DNA of 64,000 bases from contig JANVCC010000077.1 of assembly GCA_025345505.1 (NCBI GenBank), positions 269,800 through 333,799 on the forward strand. The letters run 5' to 3'. The notes beneath the pieces were generated by a model. It saw only the letters and a list, made by a program, of their open reading frames with translations, made no database searches and was not told the DNA's origin. The first letter of the stretch is position 1; every line of letters begins with the position of its first letter. Position numbers and translations under genes: made by a program. The DNA comes from Todiramphus chloris collaris. Taxonomy: Eukaryota; Chordata; Aves; Coraciiformes; Alcedinidae. Below, in pieces: positions 33,560-46,700 of this stretch.

Positions 33560-34450
33560 AGGGGCGGAAGGAGAGCGGGGCGGGGGGCACGGTGTGCAGC
33601 CCGGGGACCGGGCAGGGCGCACACCCCGGGCTACTGTGCCCCCGTCCCGAGCGCCCCGCCGACCCGGGCCACGCCGCCTGCCAGGCCGCCGCCGTTACCA
33701 GTGGCCGCGCCGGGTCCCCCGCCGCTCCGCGCCGCCGCCGCCGCTTCCGCCGCGTCAGCTCCGCCCCGTCCCGCCCCGCCGCGGGGAGCGCCGGGACTTG
33801 TAGTGCGGCACCGGCACCGGCACCGGCACCGCACCCTCTGCCTCGCCGGGCAGGCTCGGCGCTCCCCGCGCAGCGGTGGCACCCCCTAGAGCACATGGGC
33901 CGCTTCGCCCCGTCCCGCCCCGCCCCGCTCTTCGGCTCGTCCCCGGAGCCGGGACCGCCACCGGCAGCCCCGCGGCCACCGCGGCCCGGTCCGCCCCCAG
34001 GCACGGCCCAGCAGCCGGGGAAAGGGGGCCGGGGGCATGGTGCTCCGTGGCGGGGAGGGGTGGGGGACACAAGGCTGCGGGAGGGTGAGCGACCCCCGCT
34101 CCTAGGCGACCCCACGGGAGGCCACCGTGGGTTTCCGGTTGCACTTAATGTCGCACAGTAGGCGGAAACAGCGGTGCTGGCGGGGCTGGCACAGCCCCGC
34201 TCCCGCCTGCCGGGGGGCACCGGGGGAGTCGCCTGCCAGGGGCTCGGGCAGCCCCGGGCCGCATCCCGCGCTTCCGCCGCAGTGCCGCGGGCTGCCCGCC
34301 GAGCCGGCTGCCCGGACGCCCGGCCGGGAAAGGGGTCTGCGCCGAGCGGGTTTGCTCCGCTTCCCGCCTGGGGTTTGTCGAGGAGCAGCCTGCCTGTGCC
34401 TGGCAGCCCAGGAGCGGGGCCCGGGCGCTGGCAGGCAGCGAGCGGAGCGT
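33560..34450. promoter_or_regulatory. R3HCC1L: CpG island, probable R3HCC1L promoter
   Basis: This is a very GC/CpG-rich island upstream of R3HCC1L on its 5' side. On the minus strand a plausible donor (CTG|gtaacg) at plus position 33698/33699 could end a non-coding first exon starting near 33850. It includes a run of the repeated hexamer GGCACC at about 33810-33832. No TATA box is visible. Long apparent ORFs here are CpG-island artefacts. Confidence 0.5.
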
Positions 34451-35479
34451 GCCCTAAGGAAGCGCTGGAGCCGCGGAGCGCTCCTGATCTAGGGCCTGAG
34501 CTGGCGGGGAAAGGATGAGGCCGCCGGGGGAACAGCGCTGGACGGGGAGGCCCAGCGGGTGCAGGCGGGCGTGCAGCTTGCTGTCGCTGTGGGCCAAGGA
34601 CAGAGCGGGGCCGTGACCTGGCTTGCTGGGGCAAAGGGCTGTGAAGTCTTTGGGCAAGCTGGTGCAGCTGCCCTGGTTTGTCTGAGGTCTCTGCACGCCC
34701 CCCTGACTGCCCCAGGAGTGCCTTGCTAATAAGCCAAAGCTCTCTGATGCAATTCATAAGTAGTGGCTTCCCAGGCAGCCTCATGGTGTGAGTAAGGGAG
34801 GAGTGATGCTCCATGGCATGCACACTGCCTGTGTGTTGTGGGGCACAAGGCTGGTAGCTGGGCAGCCGGCAGCCAACACAGCTTCTGCAGCTCCCCAGGG
34901 GCTGCGCAGCTGCTGAGGGACCAGCAGCTGTTACCCTGGCAAGGTGAAGCTTTGCATGGAGCATCAGTGTGTGGGGCTGTGCCAAGTATCTTATCCCTCC
35001 TTGGGTGCAGCTACAGGGCTGGACTGCTGATGCCTGAGGTCTGGGATGTCCTGAAGTACGTGGACCTTCCTGACTGCCCAGTGTGGGTCCCAGTACAGCC
35101 AGAGGGGCTCAGCACACAGGGTACACGAGCCCCAGAAACCTGGTTCTGTGCTGAGTGGTGGACCCAAGCAATAATGTATTTTACCTTTGATTTCCTTTTA
35201 TTTGGGTGCAGGTGTGAACAAGGCAGTACCTGGAAAGGAAGCTGTGTTCCATCATCACGGTCCTGTGGGATCACTCCTGGGACCAGGAAGGGAGGGCTGG
35301 TCAGGGCAACTCTTGGGAAAGACACACACGAATGGGTAGAGTCAGCCTGCCCCAGCCACGTGGTCTCATGCAGCATAAGGAAGACTCACACCCCGCAGGG
35401 CCATCCAGTACTCCCCAGGGAGCAGCTCCTGTCCCTGCCCCAGCATGTCTTGGCACACAGGGGACCGTGGTCCCTCTTG

Positions 35480-35620
35480 AAGGTAATCGATGGCAGCAGA
35501 TCCCGATCGCTTTCATTATTATTATTTTCTTATGCATGTGCGCACAGGAGATTTATCGCCAGCTACGGAGGCAAAATCAATTATTCATGTTATAAATTAG
35601 AAAATGATTTATGTTTGTGG
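35480..35620. promoter_or_regulatory. AT-rich candidate enhancer in the R3HCC1L-CRTAC1 gap
   Basis: ATTATTATTATTTTC, TTATGCATG (octamer-like), ATCAATTATTCATG and AAAATGATTTATG occur within 140 bases of otherwise GC-rich DNA. There is no LINE signature. A regulatory role is inferred from motif density only. Confidence 0.35.
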
Positions 35621-38600
35621 GAGGCCAAGCAGCATGGAGCCCCTGGCCGCATGGGAGCTGGGTTTGTCTGGGAATGGCACCAAACACCCCCCTGCCAGCA
35701 CTTCCCCAGCCATTCTGTCACTGCCATTCCCACCCAAGGGTACCCCCATCCTGTGACCCCGGGATCATCACTGGCAGGGATTACCCAGCCTTTCCCACTC
35801 TGTTAACACAGGTGCCCACAGAGCTCAGGGACCACAGTGGCCTGGTTGACCTGGCCAGTGCAGCAGGATGATGCTCAATGACAGTTTCCATGGCAGCAGC
35901 AGCAGCAGCAATGTCCAAGCACTGAGAGGTATGGGTGGCAGAAGTATCCCCTTGCTTTCCACTGCTGGAGATACCCTCGTGTCCCCTCCAACCCCAGCAG
36001 CTGTGTCTGTCCTCCTGCCTCCTACAAGGGGCACCATGATGCCCTTCAGATTGCCACCCATAGGGACAGAGACCCATTGCACTGCTGACACACACATTTT
36101 CCCCAGGAAAGAGAGGATGCGTGAGGGCAAGGGGACAGTGCACCAAAGGCACCCCACTTGCATCAACCTCTGAGGCCAGCTGCCCAAGAGCAGTGGAGCT
36201 GCAGGTCTTTGCTTTGCCATGACCCACCTTCTCCTGGGATGGGTGTATGTGTGTGTGTTTCTCAGAAGTCTCGGGAGTCTTCCCAGGCATGGAGATCACA
36301 TTCCCCGATGTCTGACTGATGCTCAGCAGGATGGCACTGGGCTCCCATCTCTCCCAATTCTGGGCAGGGGGTTGACATTTGCTGAGGTCCACCCTCAGTT
36401 CAGCCATGCCCTGGGTACTCAGCCCAGCACTGGTGGGAGCTTCAGCATCCTATGGCTCTGCATCCGGGGGCCCAGTACCCCAGTCCTGGATGCCTCCGTA
36501 TACTAAAACCCCCAGCCAGTGGGAGTGAGTGCTGGGAGCCAGCCCGACGTTCTCTGCTGATAGCCAGGGCTGCTCTTGCTTCCGAAGAGTCTTGATCTAA
36601 AGCTGCCATGCCTTTGCCTCCCAGGGGACAGCGGAGCGGGACGGGAGTGCTGCCTGGCTCTCCTTGTCTGTTCATCTGCAGCTGCGTCAGCCAGGGCCGC
36701 GGGGAGGCACAGGCTGAAAGGAGCAGCACGGGAGAGAAAGGAGCTGTCAGCGGCCCCAGATCTGGGTCTGATCACAGGCGAGCTGTGCATCAAGCTCCTG
36801 CTCACATAGCATCCTGCGCTGGGCTGAGCCCTGGCCCTCAGGATTGGAAGAGGCGACTCTGGCTCCCTAAGCAGCCTTTTCTCTCCCAGACCTGCCTTCA
36901 AGCCCTGGAGCCTCCTCACCAGAGAGGATGGAGCCTCCTCACCAGGCACCCTCTGTGACACCCAGGGTTCTCAGGCAACTGAGAACTTAGTGGCTCAACA
37001 CAGACATAGGGGTGTCAGAAGGGTCAGGGATTTTGGCTGCCCCCCTCTGGCTCCCTGCCTGTGGGCAGGAGGAACACTGACACCCAGGCACAGTTGAGGG
37101 ACAGGGAGCCACCTTATCCTGGGGTACCAAGGCTGCTGCAGCCACATCAGCCCCCAGCCAGCCCTGGGGACCATCTGGGACCACACACGATTATGTGCAG
37201 AGGAGTCCCTCCTTACTCCACTCTGACTTTAAAGGAGACAGACAACTCAGGGAGCTCAGAGATCTGCCAGTGTGGCCTGGGACCTCCCCACAAGGTGTGA
37301 GCCCTGGGCTTAGCACTGAAACACCAGGAAATAAAAGATTCATGTTCTGAGGCAGAGCACTGGCTCAGGCACCTCGCTGCATTCAGGTCCCTGGCAGCCC
37401 AAAGCCAGCCTGTACTCATGAGCATCCCTCTGAGCAAATGCTTACAGAGTGCTTTTGGCTGAGAAAAGCCCAGGGGAATCACAAGGAGCACTCAGGGGTA
37501 AGGAGGAAATCACCCATCAGCTGCAGCATGCTGGTGCACCCAGAGCACCCACAGCCCTGAGTGCCTCCCCCATGTCCAGCCAGGAGACACATTCAGCCCC
37601 ACAGAGAGAAGACTGCAGAGAGCTTTGGGCTGGGGAGGATTAGATCTGCTTTGCATTATTGCACCAAGCACCTGGGGACTCGGTGGCTCATGACAGCACT
37701 GTATAATGTGGGGAAGCAGCCAGCAGTGCGGGCAGGAGACGGTGCTGCTGGCAGCTCGTGGGCAGGGAGGTGATGGGGCTGTGGCCCTAGGAGCGTGGGC
37801 TGGCTGTGGAGGGGACAGTCAGGGTCTCTGTTTTCCTGCATATCTACAATGGATAGGCACAGAAGGCAGCACTTGTGCTGCAGGAATCAATACAGCTCCA
37901 GGAGCAGCCTGGGTGCTCCTCCCTGAGCTCCCTGGGAGCCTGTGCCTGAACACCTCTCCCTGAGCTATCACTGTTGCCTCCTTCACGCTATTGTCTCAGT
38001 TTCCAGTGCTCTCAGCAGGACCATTCAGCAGCCTGAATAGGCTGGCTCCTTCAGGAGATGGTAGAAATAAGCAGAAGAGACCTCTTGTAGGGTGATCCTG
38101 GTTTTATCCTGACTCAAGGTAGCCCACGTTGTCACCATGTCACAGTCCACTCCATTGTGGTCCGTCCTGCCACAGTCCTTAGATTGTACCAGGGCACCAT
38201 GGCCAGCTCCAGCAGGTGATGGTGCTGCCAGAAGGTGGTTTCTGCAGGGCAGACAGTGCTTGGGGATCCTGTGGATGGAAGCAGCTCCCAATCTCACCCA
38301 ACACTGACCATGGCAGGGCCACCGTGTCAGATGCTGCCCTGTGGGAAGGAACCCAACTGCTTCCAATAGACTGTGATTTGAATTGATCCATCACCGGGAT
38401 CCACTTGGAGCTGATAAATCTTTCAGGAGCCCTGACAGAGGAGGCCGAGCTGGGCAGCCTGGGCATCCCCCAGCAGCTGCAGAACTCTTCCAAAGAAGCT
38501 GGCTGCCTGGAGAGCACACACAGCCCCATGGGTCCTGCCAGCCCCAGCCAGCTGCCAGCAGTGCCCTGGCAGCCTGTTTGCTCTACCACAGCAGGGCACG

Positions 38601-39959
38601 TTGCCCAGGTAGGCTGGAGCCCAGCCTACTGCCTCCACCCTGCTGAGACCCTCCAGCTGCAGAACCACCGTCATCTCTGGCCAAGAAGACCTGATGATCC
38701 CTCTCTCCATTGCAGCACCAGCCAGGTCCCTCTTTTGGCTTTGTGTCCCCTCTCCTGGCAGGGGCCAGGGTAGTCCCCAGGCTGAGTGCTGGCACTGGTG
38801 AATCTCCATGCCAGCCACAGCTCCAGGATCCTGGGGGGGCAAGTCCAGCTTGTCCCATGGGACCATGTCCTACAGAAGGATGGGGGACTGCCCTCATTCC
38901 TTCACCCTGCGGCCCAGCAGGTAGCAAGGGAAAGCAGGGACGGGGACTGTGAGGCGGGAGATGAGTGTGGGAGGATCCGGTTACAAGCAGCATGGGGCAG
39001 AGATAGACAGAGAACAGCAATGCAGCAAAAAGGGCTTTTAGTGATAATTAATAATTAACATTTCTAATGATGTCCCGGCGACAGGAAGAGTCCAAGTGGG
39101 GACCCAGGGGCACTGTGCGCAGTGACAGGAGTGGCTGGGGGCCGTGCAGGGACCAGAGAGGCTGAGCAGAGCTAGAGGATGGGGTGGGAGAGAGCTGCAG
39201 GGCCAATGGTCCAGGAGCAGGGACTGGACACCCCCGGGGACTCTTGGCTGGGCAGCACCCAGGACCCAGTGTTCATGCCTGGCTACATGCCTGGGTACTG
39301 CCAAGGGTACAGTAAGCCCATGATGCAGGGGACTGGAAAATGATATAAAACACACCTTGGGGTTGAGCTGGCCTCTGTGATAACACCTCAACAGGGCATC
39401 CTGTGACCAGCAAGCACCTAACAGGGACTTCACTGGCAGGAGGAGTGGACCAGGGAAGGGTGCTGGGAGGCAGTGGCTCATGGGAAGCCACTGGGATGGG
39501 TGACAGTCCCCAGGCCCCTGACAGCCCTGGCACAAAGAGCGCCCCAGGCTGAGAGGTGTCTAGGCACCAAGGAGCAGTGGGGTGGCCCAGGGTGCAGGAC
39601 CAGAGGGGCAGGGATCTGTGGACAAGTCACGAGGTCAGGCACTGGGGGACAGTGACAGAGAGAGGATGTCAGGGAGGAGAGGGTTAGAGACAGCAGCCAG
39701 CTGAGTGTGGGATTCCACTGCTGTGAGCTTCCAGTCGTGGGAGAGGCAAAAACAACCCTAGGACTTACCAGGAGAAGTATTTCTGGCAGGGCTGGGGACT
39801 TGCTTGCATCCCTGCATAGGCACCGAGGGACCTGCCTGTGCTGGAGCCAGCCTGGGAGAGGAATAGAAGCATCACAGGGCTGCCAGGGGAAGCAGAGCCC
39901 AGGAAACCCATGACGGAAGGACAGCAGCTCGTGCCCAGCACAGGCTGCAGGGGAACAGT

Positions 39960-40095
39960 ACGCTCACTATAAATACATCAGAGTGGTAAACGCCAGGGAG
40001 GAGAAGAGCTATTTCAGCTAAAAGACAATGTTAGCACAGGAATGACTGGGGATAAATTATCCATGAATACATTTAGGGTAGAAATTGGACCCTCA
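39960..40095. promoter_or_regulatory. AT-rich block, candidate element
   Basis: It holds CACTATAAATACATC, AGCTATTTCAGCTAAAAG, GGATAAATTATCC (inverted repeat) and CATGAATACATTTAGG. It is distinct in composition from both sides. A shorter similar patch (TGATAATTAATAATTAAC) lies at about 39040-39060. Confidence 0.3.
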
Positions 40096-40294
40096 GAGCA
40101 GGGAGGTCCCAGCACAGCCCCTCCAGGGAAGGAAACACTGCCAGGCAGGAGCTGGGGTCGCCTCAGGGGCTGAGGGATCCCACAGCGTGGTGCAGTGACA
40201 GCATGTGCCCTCCTTTAGCCACTAAAAGCTGCAAGGGTAGCTGGTGCAGCCCACCCGGCTGCGCTGGTGGGGGCAGCGAGCAGCAGTGTGCAGG

Positions 40295-40500
40295 GCAGTG
40301 CACACAGTGGGGTGTGTGAGTGCAGATCTGTGTGTGTGCATGGGCTGCGTGCACGTTTGGGCAGCTCACCAGCCATGTGTGCATGTGTGTGCACAGAGTG
40401 TGTGCAGACTGGCATCTGCACACAGGCTGTGTGAGCACATAGGTACATGCGAGTGTGCTGACAGCGTGTGTGCTGTGCACCCACCAGGCTGTATGCAGGT
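40295..40500. repeat. Imperfect TG/TGTGC tract
   Basis: A degenerate alternating purine-pyrimidine tract (GTGTGTG, GTGCATG, TGTGTGCA units) runs for about 200 bases. A related tract lies at 41700-41890. It is an ordinary degenerate microsatellite with Z-DNA potential. Confidence 0.6.
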
Positions 40501-41699
40501 GTCTCAGCCTTCACGATGTGCTAGAAAGAGGAATGACAGCCCCAGTGAAGTACCCTGGAGGTTAGCGTCTTGAGTCAGCACTGCTCTGCTCACCTGCTCC
40601 TTTGTGTTGCACCATCTGGAATGTGCCAGAGGGGACAGACTGGGTGCTCCACGAATCCAGCTGATCCTGGGTGGATCCCTGTCCTGCTGAGGTTCCCACA
40701 GCTCCCCAGAGAAGTGTTGTCCCTGTGAGGGCCATAGAGGGTTCACCTGTCACTGCCAATCCATAAGGTCACCCTGGCTGGCACTGCCAGTTGACAGCCC
40801 TGTGCCACCCCTCTGCTTATTGAAATTCAAGTAAGGGGCAAACTGATCCTCGGTATCCTGCTCCCTTCTCCTCAGAGAGATCCCAGAGTGGCAGATGAGA
40901 CAGCAGGCACAGGGACACAGGGTGTCAGGGCTGACGGCTGCAAGAGGGTCCCTACTCCCAGGGACCTGGGTCAGCATGGATGGGTCAAGCACCCCAGGAG
41001 CAAGGGCCAGAGAAAGCTGGGACACCTCTGCCCTGGGGATGGGAAAGCAGGGTCCCAGGTGTCAGGAGGTGACTGGTGACTGGCCCCAGCTCAGCATAAG
41101 AGCCTCCACCTGCCTGCATGCAGCCCTTGGTGGAGCACAGCGGCTCCCTTCCCCCTGCAGCGTGTCTGGCTGCTGCTTGCTCTAATTTCCTGTGCATTGT
41201 CCCCACTGCCGTCACCACCACCGTCCCCTGCTCATCCCCCTGTGTGCAGCACAGCCAGGCTCCTTACACCTCACTTCCCCATGAACATCCCCACATGCAT
41301 CCCAGCTCATTTCACTGATGTTCTATGCTCTTCTCCACAGTTCCTTGCAGACACCTATGTCCCATCTTGGGGTTCTTGCCCCACCATGCCCCCAGCACAG
41401 GTGTGAGCAGAGGGATAGGATAGAGATAGCTGGGTCAGCACAGGACACAGGGACTGATGCAGAGCTGTGGTGTACGGCCATAGCAGTTGTTAAGCTAGTG
41501 TGCCTACTGGCTGCTCTTGTCCACCAGAGTAATGTCTCAGCCCAGCAAGATGGCATCATCCATGGGAAGGGCTCCGACAGCGGGTATTGGGAATCACCTT
41601 GCAGCCCCCCGAGTGGAAAATCATCCCACTGGGTGCTGGTAGAATGGGCTGGGGGCTGCAGCGTCCAAGGCGCTCTTGGCGCATGTGTCCCACAAGCAC

Positions 41700-41890
41700 A
41701 GCGTGTGTGTGTACCCACGGGGTGTCACGGTATGAGTACATCTCTGCTGACACCCGAGGAGATGTGTGTGTGCACGCCACGCTGCGTGTCTAGCTGTGTA
41801 CCTCATGTGTGCACGTGCACAGTGTGCTGGTGTGCCAGCAGGCCTGCCTGCGTCTGCCAGCGGGTGTGTGTGTGCGCTCAGGGCTAGGGC
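41700..41890. repeat. Second imperfect TG/TGTGC tract
   Basis: GTGTGTGTGTACCC, GATGTGTGTGTGCACGCC and GTGTGTGTGTGCG units are scattered over 190 bases. It resembles the tract at 40295-40500. Confidence 0.55.
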
Positions 41891-42577
41891 CCAGCTCCCG
41901 TGTGCCTGCACACCATGTTTGCCGCCCCGGGGAGCTGGTGTGCCCCGCACCATTCACAGCCTCAGCATGCTCAAGCTGGCTTCCTGACGATGTTTGTGTT
42001 CTGTACCTGCTGGTGTCAGGGAGGGTGTTAGAAGCTGTCTTGCAGAGTTTGTGCTAATAATTACCCAAGTGGTTACTAAATCTGGGATGAGCCAACAACT
42101 CAGCAGAGGGGGTGCTTGCTCTGGGCACACACACCCACACAAGGCTGCAGCCAGGCATCAGCGCTGTGGGCTACCAGTGGGCAGAGGGCACCCACAGCTG
42201 CAGGGTGCACAATGACATGTGAGCACAGCACTGCACACTGTGACAGTCACACCAACCTCCCAGCTCTGGTGGGTTTGCTCGGCTTCCCAACCTCCCCATG
42301 GCAAATGCAGAGAGCAGGAGTAGTTCCTGTGCCACATCAGTGCCCCGCAGCAGGTTCCCCATGCCCAGACACCATTGTGCTCGTTGTGAGGACCCTGAAG
42401 CAGGCAGGTGCGCAGCAAGCCCAGTGCTCAGTCAGGCACCCTGTGAGAGGGGGGTCATCGGAAATGAAATCAAGGGATACTTGACAGCCACATAGAAGCA
42501 TCTTCATGGGAGACAATCACTGGGGCTGGAGAGCTCTTGAATCTAGCCAGGAGAGAAGAACCAGGAACAACAGGCAG

Positions 42578-42645
42578 AATCATGGAATCATAGAATTGTT
42601 TAGGTTGGAAAAGACCCTTAATATTATCAAGTCCAACCAATAGAA
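42578..42645 (-). mobile_element. CR1 LINE 3' end
   Basis: AATCATGGAATCATAGAATT...GGTTGGAAAAGACC is the reverse complement of the well-known avian CR1 3' terminus, including the (ATTCTATGATT) tail repeats and the GGTTGGAA block. This is the clearest lineage marker in the window and supports an avian origin. Confidence 0.9.
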
Positions 42646-43399
42646 GCTGTATCCAGACACATTTGAATGAGAAATAAGTGTTCTAGCAGGGCAGATGATT
42701 AGCCACTCAAAACAGCCCAAACAGTCTGGGGTCCTGTAGCTCCTGCTGTCTCTCAGGGGCATGACTCTCCTGGTGGCCACAGCCCCAGGCTGTGCTGGGA
42801 CACCTTCAGACATGCTCCACTGGCATGACCTGGTAGACTTGTGCCCTTCTAGCACTGCCCCAGTCCCTGCCACAGCCACTTTCTGCATCCAGAGACACAG
42901 AGAGCTCTGTGCCTAGCCCCACAGCAACACCGCACGAGAAAGACGTGTCAAGAAAGGCAGGCTTGCAGACTAAGTGTGATCCTGCCTCAGGCATCCACTG
43001 GCTACATGATCTGGGGCACATCAATGCCTGGCATGGCCTGAGACGGGGCCTTTCTTGGTTTGGACTGGCTGTCAGGGCACAGCCACTCCCCAGGTGTCTG
43101 CAAAGAGAGGTGGGTGCTGAGCCCTGGGGGTGCAGCTGGTTGATGTGTTCCAGGGGCTGCCCAGCTCTGCTCCCTTTCCCCACCCCATGCCCACAGCTGC
43201 ACTGCTCCGTGGGGCAAACCCCCACTGCACCCAGGCTGGAGCATGTTGCTGCCTCTGCTCACCCCACCACCCCAGTTGACTTGCAGGAGGTGATGAGCCG
43301 TGCCCAGCCGTGCCCCGAGTGCCATCTACCCCCAGCAGCCACAGGGCAACCCCAGGGGTGCATCTCCTCTCCCGCGAGCCGGGACCACCACGGAGGCAG

Positions 43400-43777
43400 C
43401 CAGCTCCCCGGCGGTGGCTCCGGCTGCCCGAGAAGCGACGCCCCGCTCATCCTGGAACCCCCTTCCACTTCCAGCCCTGGCGGGCTGAGTGCCCGGGGCG
43501 ACGCTCCCCGGCAGATCCCCCGCAGCATCTCCGATGGGGACAGTAAATCAGTGCGGCGCGGCCCCACCTACGCGCTCTCCATTGGCAGCGGCGCCCCTCA
43601 CCGCGCTCATTGGTGCTGCCGCGGCCGCCCGGCCCTACATAAGGAGCCGCTCGGCCCGGCCGGCCCCGTCGGAAGCCAAGGAGCGGCGGAGCCGGAGCCG
43701 GGCGGCGGTGCGGAGGCAGGCGGCCGTGCGGGATGCGCTCCCGCCGCCGCGGGGGCTCCGCGCAGTCCCCCTGGCCC
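43400..43777 (+). promoter_or_regulatory. CRTAC1: CRTAC1 CpG-island promoter and first exon
   Basis: The island has two inverted CCAAT boxes (ATTGG at 43581 and 43609) followed by a TATA-like TACATAAG at 43636-43643. Transcription should therefore start near 43665. The first exon ends at a consensus donor (gtgagt) at 43778. Spacing of CCAAT boxes, TATA and donor makes this a convincing core promoter. Confidence 0.7.
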
Positions 43778-46700
43778 GTGAGTAGGGGGTCGGTTTGCTG
43801 CTGCCTGAAGTTTCCCGGGAGGGGGTGGGTTTCAACTCTGGCACGGTCACCGGCCCAGAGAGAAGTTGGTGGTGGGCGGAGCAGGACCGCGGGCACGCAG
43901 CCTGTCCCCCGCAGCATGAAGGGGATACGGGTTGCAAGTCTCCCGCCTTGGAGGGATGAAGGCTGGGATGAGGATGGAGATGGAAGGATGGCGGGCTGTG
44001 GAGAACAGAGCTCGGGAGGATGGAGGCGTGATGGGGGGTGTGGACTGGGACTAGGGGAGTGCTGGCAGGGGCTGTATCAGGGTGGTGAGAAAAGCAAGGG
44101 ACTGCTTCTCTTTCTAGGGGCACTTGTGCTTGGTCGTGGGTCTAGTCGCGCATCTACCTGCGTGGAAAGGGGTTGGCTGTGTGCTGGTGGGTTTGAGCCC
44201 ACCAAGAGCCTGGTGTCCCTCTGAGCTGAGCTTGAAGTCTGAGGTGACTGCTCATCTCCACACTGCATTAGCTGCTGCTGGCTAAGCCCCAGTGTGCCAG
44301 GTCCAGCACTGAGGAGTCCTGCATAGGAGAGGACAGGGATGGGCCAGCCAGCAGCTGGGGGATGTGAGCCCATCAGAAGCAACATTATGGGATGCATGTA
44401 TGGGTCAGGGGCTGCAAGAGGGGTGTGGGAGGGAGCGGTGCTGAGCCCATGGCAGCAGCAAGCAGATGGGGCAGTGGGACCAGGGCTCGCAGGCTTTGGC
44501 CAGAGCAGAGTCACTGCAGGGACTGGGCTCTTTGGGGCTGAGGTGCTGTGAGGGGACACTACTGTCATCTCTGGGTGGCTTAGCCCCTGTGTGAGCGGGG
44601 CTGCTGGCTCTGTGGGATGTGTCCTGCCTGTCCTCTGCCCTGGTGGGTACAGCTGTGGCAGCCTGGGAATGGGAATATGATGATGTTGGGGCACATGCAG
44701 CATGAAGTCATGGGGTGCAGTGATGTCACCATGTTGTTACTGCCCTGGGGTGCCTTTGGGGTGTGATGAGGCCCCTACTGCGTGATGTCGTGCAATGTCA
44801 TAGCGGTGCTGGAGGTGACTGCGGCCCGGAATGGGATGTCGCTGCAGTGGTGGAGCATGACATCACTGGGGTGCATGGTGTGGTGGACAGCAATGTCACA
44901 GTGGTATGTGGGATGGGATGGCCTCACAGAGAGCCAGCTCCCACCCTTCCCCTGATGTGGGCTGCGGGCTGGGAATGTGCATGTGGGTATATGAGGAGCC
45001 CGATGGACAGCACCTCTCCACCTGTGGTGAGGATTCTGGGGCACAACCCCCTGCATGCCCCATGGCTCCCTTTCCAGTCCCATTCCACCCTCCTTGCAGG
45101 GCACTGCCAGACACGGACATTTCTGGGAACACATGAGACCTACATGGCGCATTCCTCTCATGAGGCCAGCACCCTGTCCCTGCGCTGCTTGTCTGCACCC
45201 TGCACGGGTGCCCATGGCATGCCCTGCCTTGCTCCCACCCTCCTGTTGCCTCTCCCCCTGACTGACACCTTGGCTTCGTGTCACCAGGCTTAGCCATGCT
45301 GAGCAGGCACCCTGAGATGATCGCAGTTCCTGGGGTCACCTTGCCACCAGATGCCACAACACAAGCTAGGACGTGGCTCTGCTGGGACAAGACAGGCTGA
45401 GCTCTGCCCTACGTACAAGCAAGACCCTATAGCCTCAGACCTCAGGTGGAGCTTCATGTTGGGGCTTTGGTGTTATCAGCAGCATGCTGGGAACCATAAG
45501 GCCTTTCCACTCTGAGCCTCTCTCTCTCCCCCTTCCCAAAATGGCCTGGCTCTAGGCTGTGCATCCCTTCCCCATGGCACCAAGCACTGGATCATGTGGG
45601 AAAAGCCTTTCGTCTCCAATCAGGAACATTGTTTTCTCCTGGAAAGGCTCCATCCAGCCTGGAGGAATTTCAGCTGCAGCTGGATGGGGTGTGGGGGGGT
45701 ACCTGGGGAACAGGCCAAGCTGTAGGCAATGGGAGCTGGATGGTAGGGCAGAGCCTGGACAGCCCTTGCTGTCACCTGGCTGGGGGTGAGGGGACACTGA
45801 TCTGCATTGGCAGGGGGCTCACATGGCAGCCCAGCACCCATATGTCCACATATGGGTGGCTCTCCTCCACACTTACTTTGAGCCCAACATCATGCTGTGG
45901 CAAAGGCTTCCCCTTCCTCTGCCTGGCACTGCAGTGACACCCAGGCACTGTCCCATTCCTGCACAGCCCAATGGAACCCTGCACTCATTGCATGTGCCTT
46001 GCATGGGGCATCTGCATCTGGGAAAGACCCAGGCTCCTGCCCTGGAGCATGGTGCTGTTCCTGGGTCTGTGGGAGGATGTGGGTCAGGCCAGAGAGAGAA
46101 AGAGCAGCACAGAGTAGAGCTGAGGGGACACGGACACACACACACTTATCCTTGCAGATGGACCTAGGGAATGGATGGGATTGGAGAGGGAAGGGGATCA
46201 GGACTGCTGCAGTGGAATGCAGGGCTCTGGGTGTGCTGGGCAGTGGGGTTCAAGGTGTCCTCTGCAGCTGGAGGACATCCCCTTCCCACCTAGCCTGGTG
46301 GACCTGGAAGCTGATTGTGGCAGGGAAATCCTGACACACACAAGCACCACCTCATCCTCCAAAGACCCTTGGGACCATCTCTATACTCAGGGGAGGCAGC
46401 AGCAGGCTGTTCCCCACAGCCCAGTGGATCTGCCAGGATCTAAGCCTTGGGCACCTTCCCCTCTCCAAGCAGGCACATGTGGCACCATGCAGCTGCCACA
46501 GCTCCCTTTGCTTACTGACAGGGTCCACAGCATGAGGACCCACTGGCATTGGGGCCATTAACCCCTGTCTGCCTGCCAGTGCTGGCAGGGCTGTTGCTGG
46601 GTGAGGGGGCAGCCCTGCCCAGGTGGATGGCACAAGCACATGGAGCAGTGTCCTTCACCTTGGTGTTTGGGTGCCCCAGCCATCCCTCTAGTCTGTGAGA

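Larger units (their letters stand above)
28503..33698 (-). other. R3HCC1L: R3HCC1L 5' intron region
   Basis: About 5.2 kb upstream of the first coding exon. I see no further coding exon. It contains the two AT-rich blocks listed separately, a CR1 fragment at about 32870, and otherwise unremarkable sequence. Any non-coding 5' exons inside it could not be recognised. Confidence 0.5.
34450..43400. other. R3HCC1L-CRTAC1 intergenic region
   Basis: About 9 kb between two divergent promoters with no supportable gene. It contains AT-rich blocks at about 35480-35620, 39030-39075 and 39960-40095, two TG-rich tracts, and one CR1 3' end at 42578. The remainder is moderately GC-rich unique sequence. Confidence 0.5.

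Noticed and set aside
33105-34985. 626-codon minus-strand ORF across the R3HCC1L promoter island
   Set aside because: The translation is Pro/Arg/Gly/Ala-rich with no domain or splice logic, typical of a CpG island read as protein.
34838-35806. 322-codon plus-strand ORF in the intergenic region
   Set aside because: It shows no domain, no start context and no splice partner. Its end runs through an AT-rich candidate enhancer.
40295-41890. TG-rich tracts as a possible functional array or CRISPR-like repeat
   Set aside because: There is no constant repeat unit or spacer structure. They are degenerate microsatellites.
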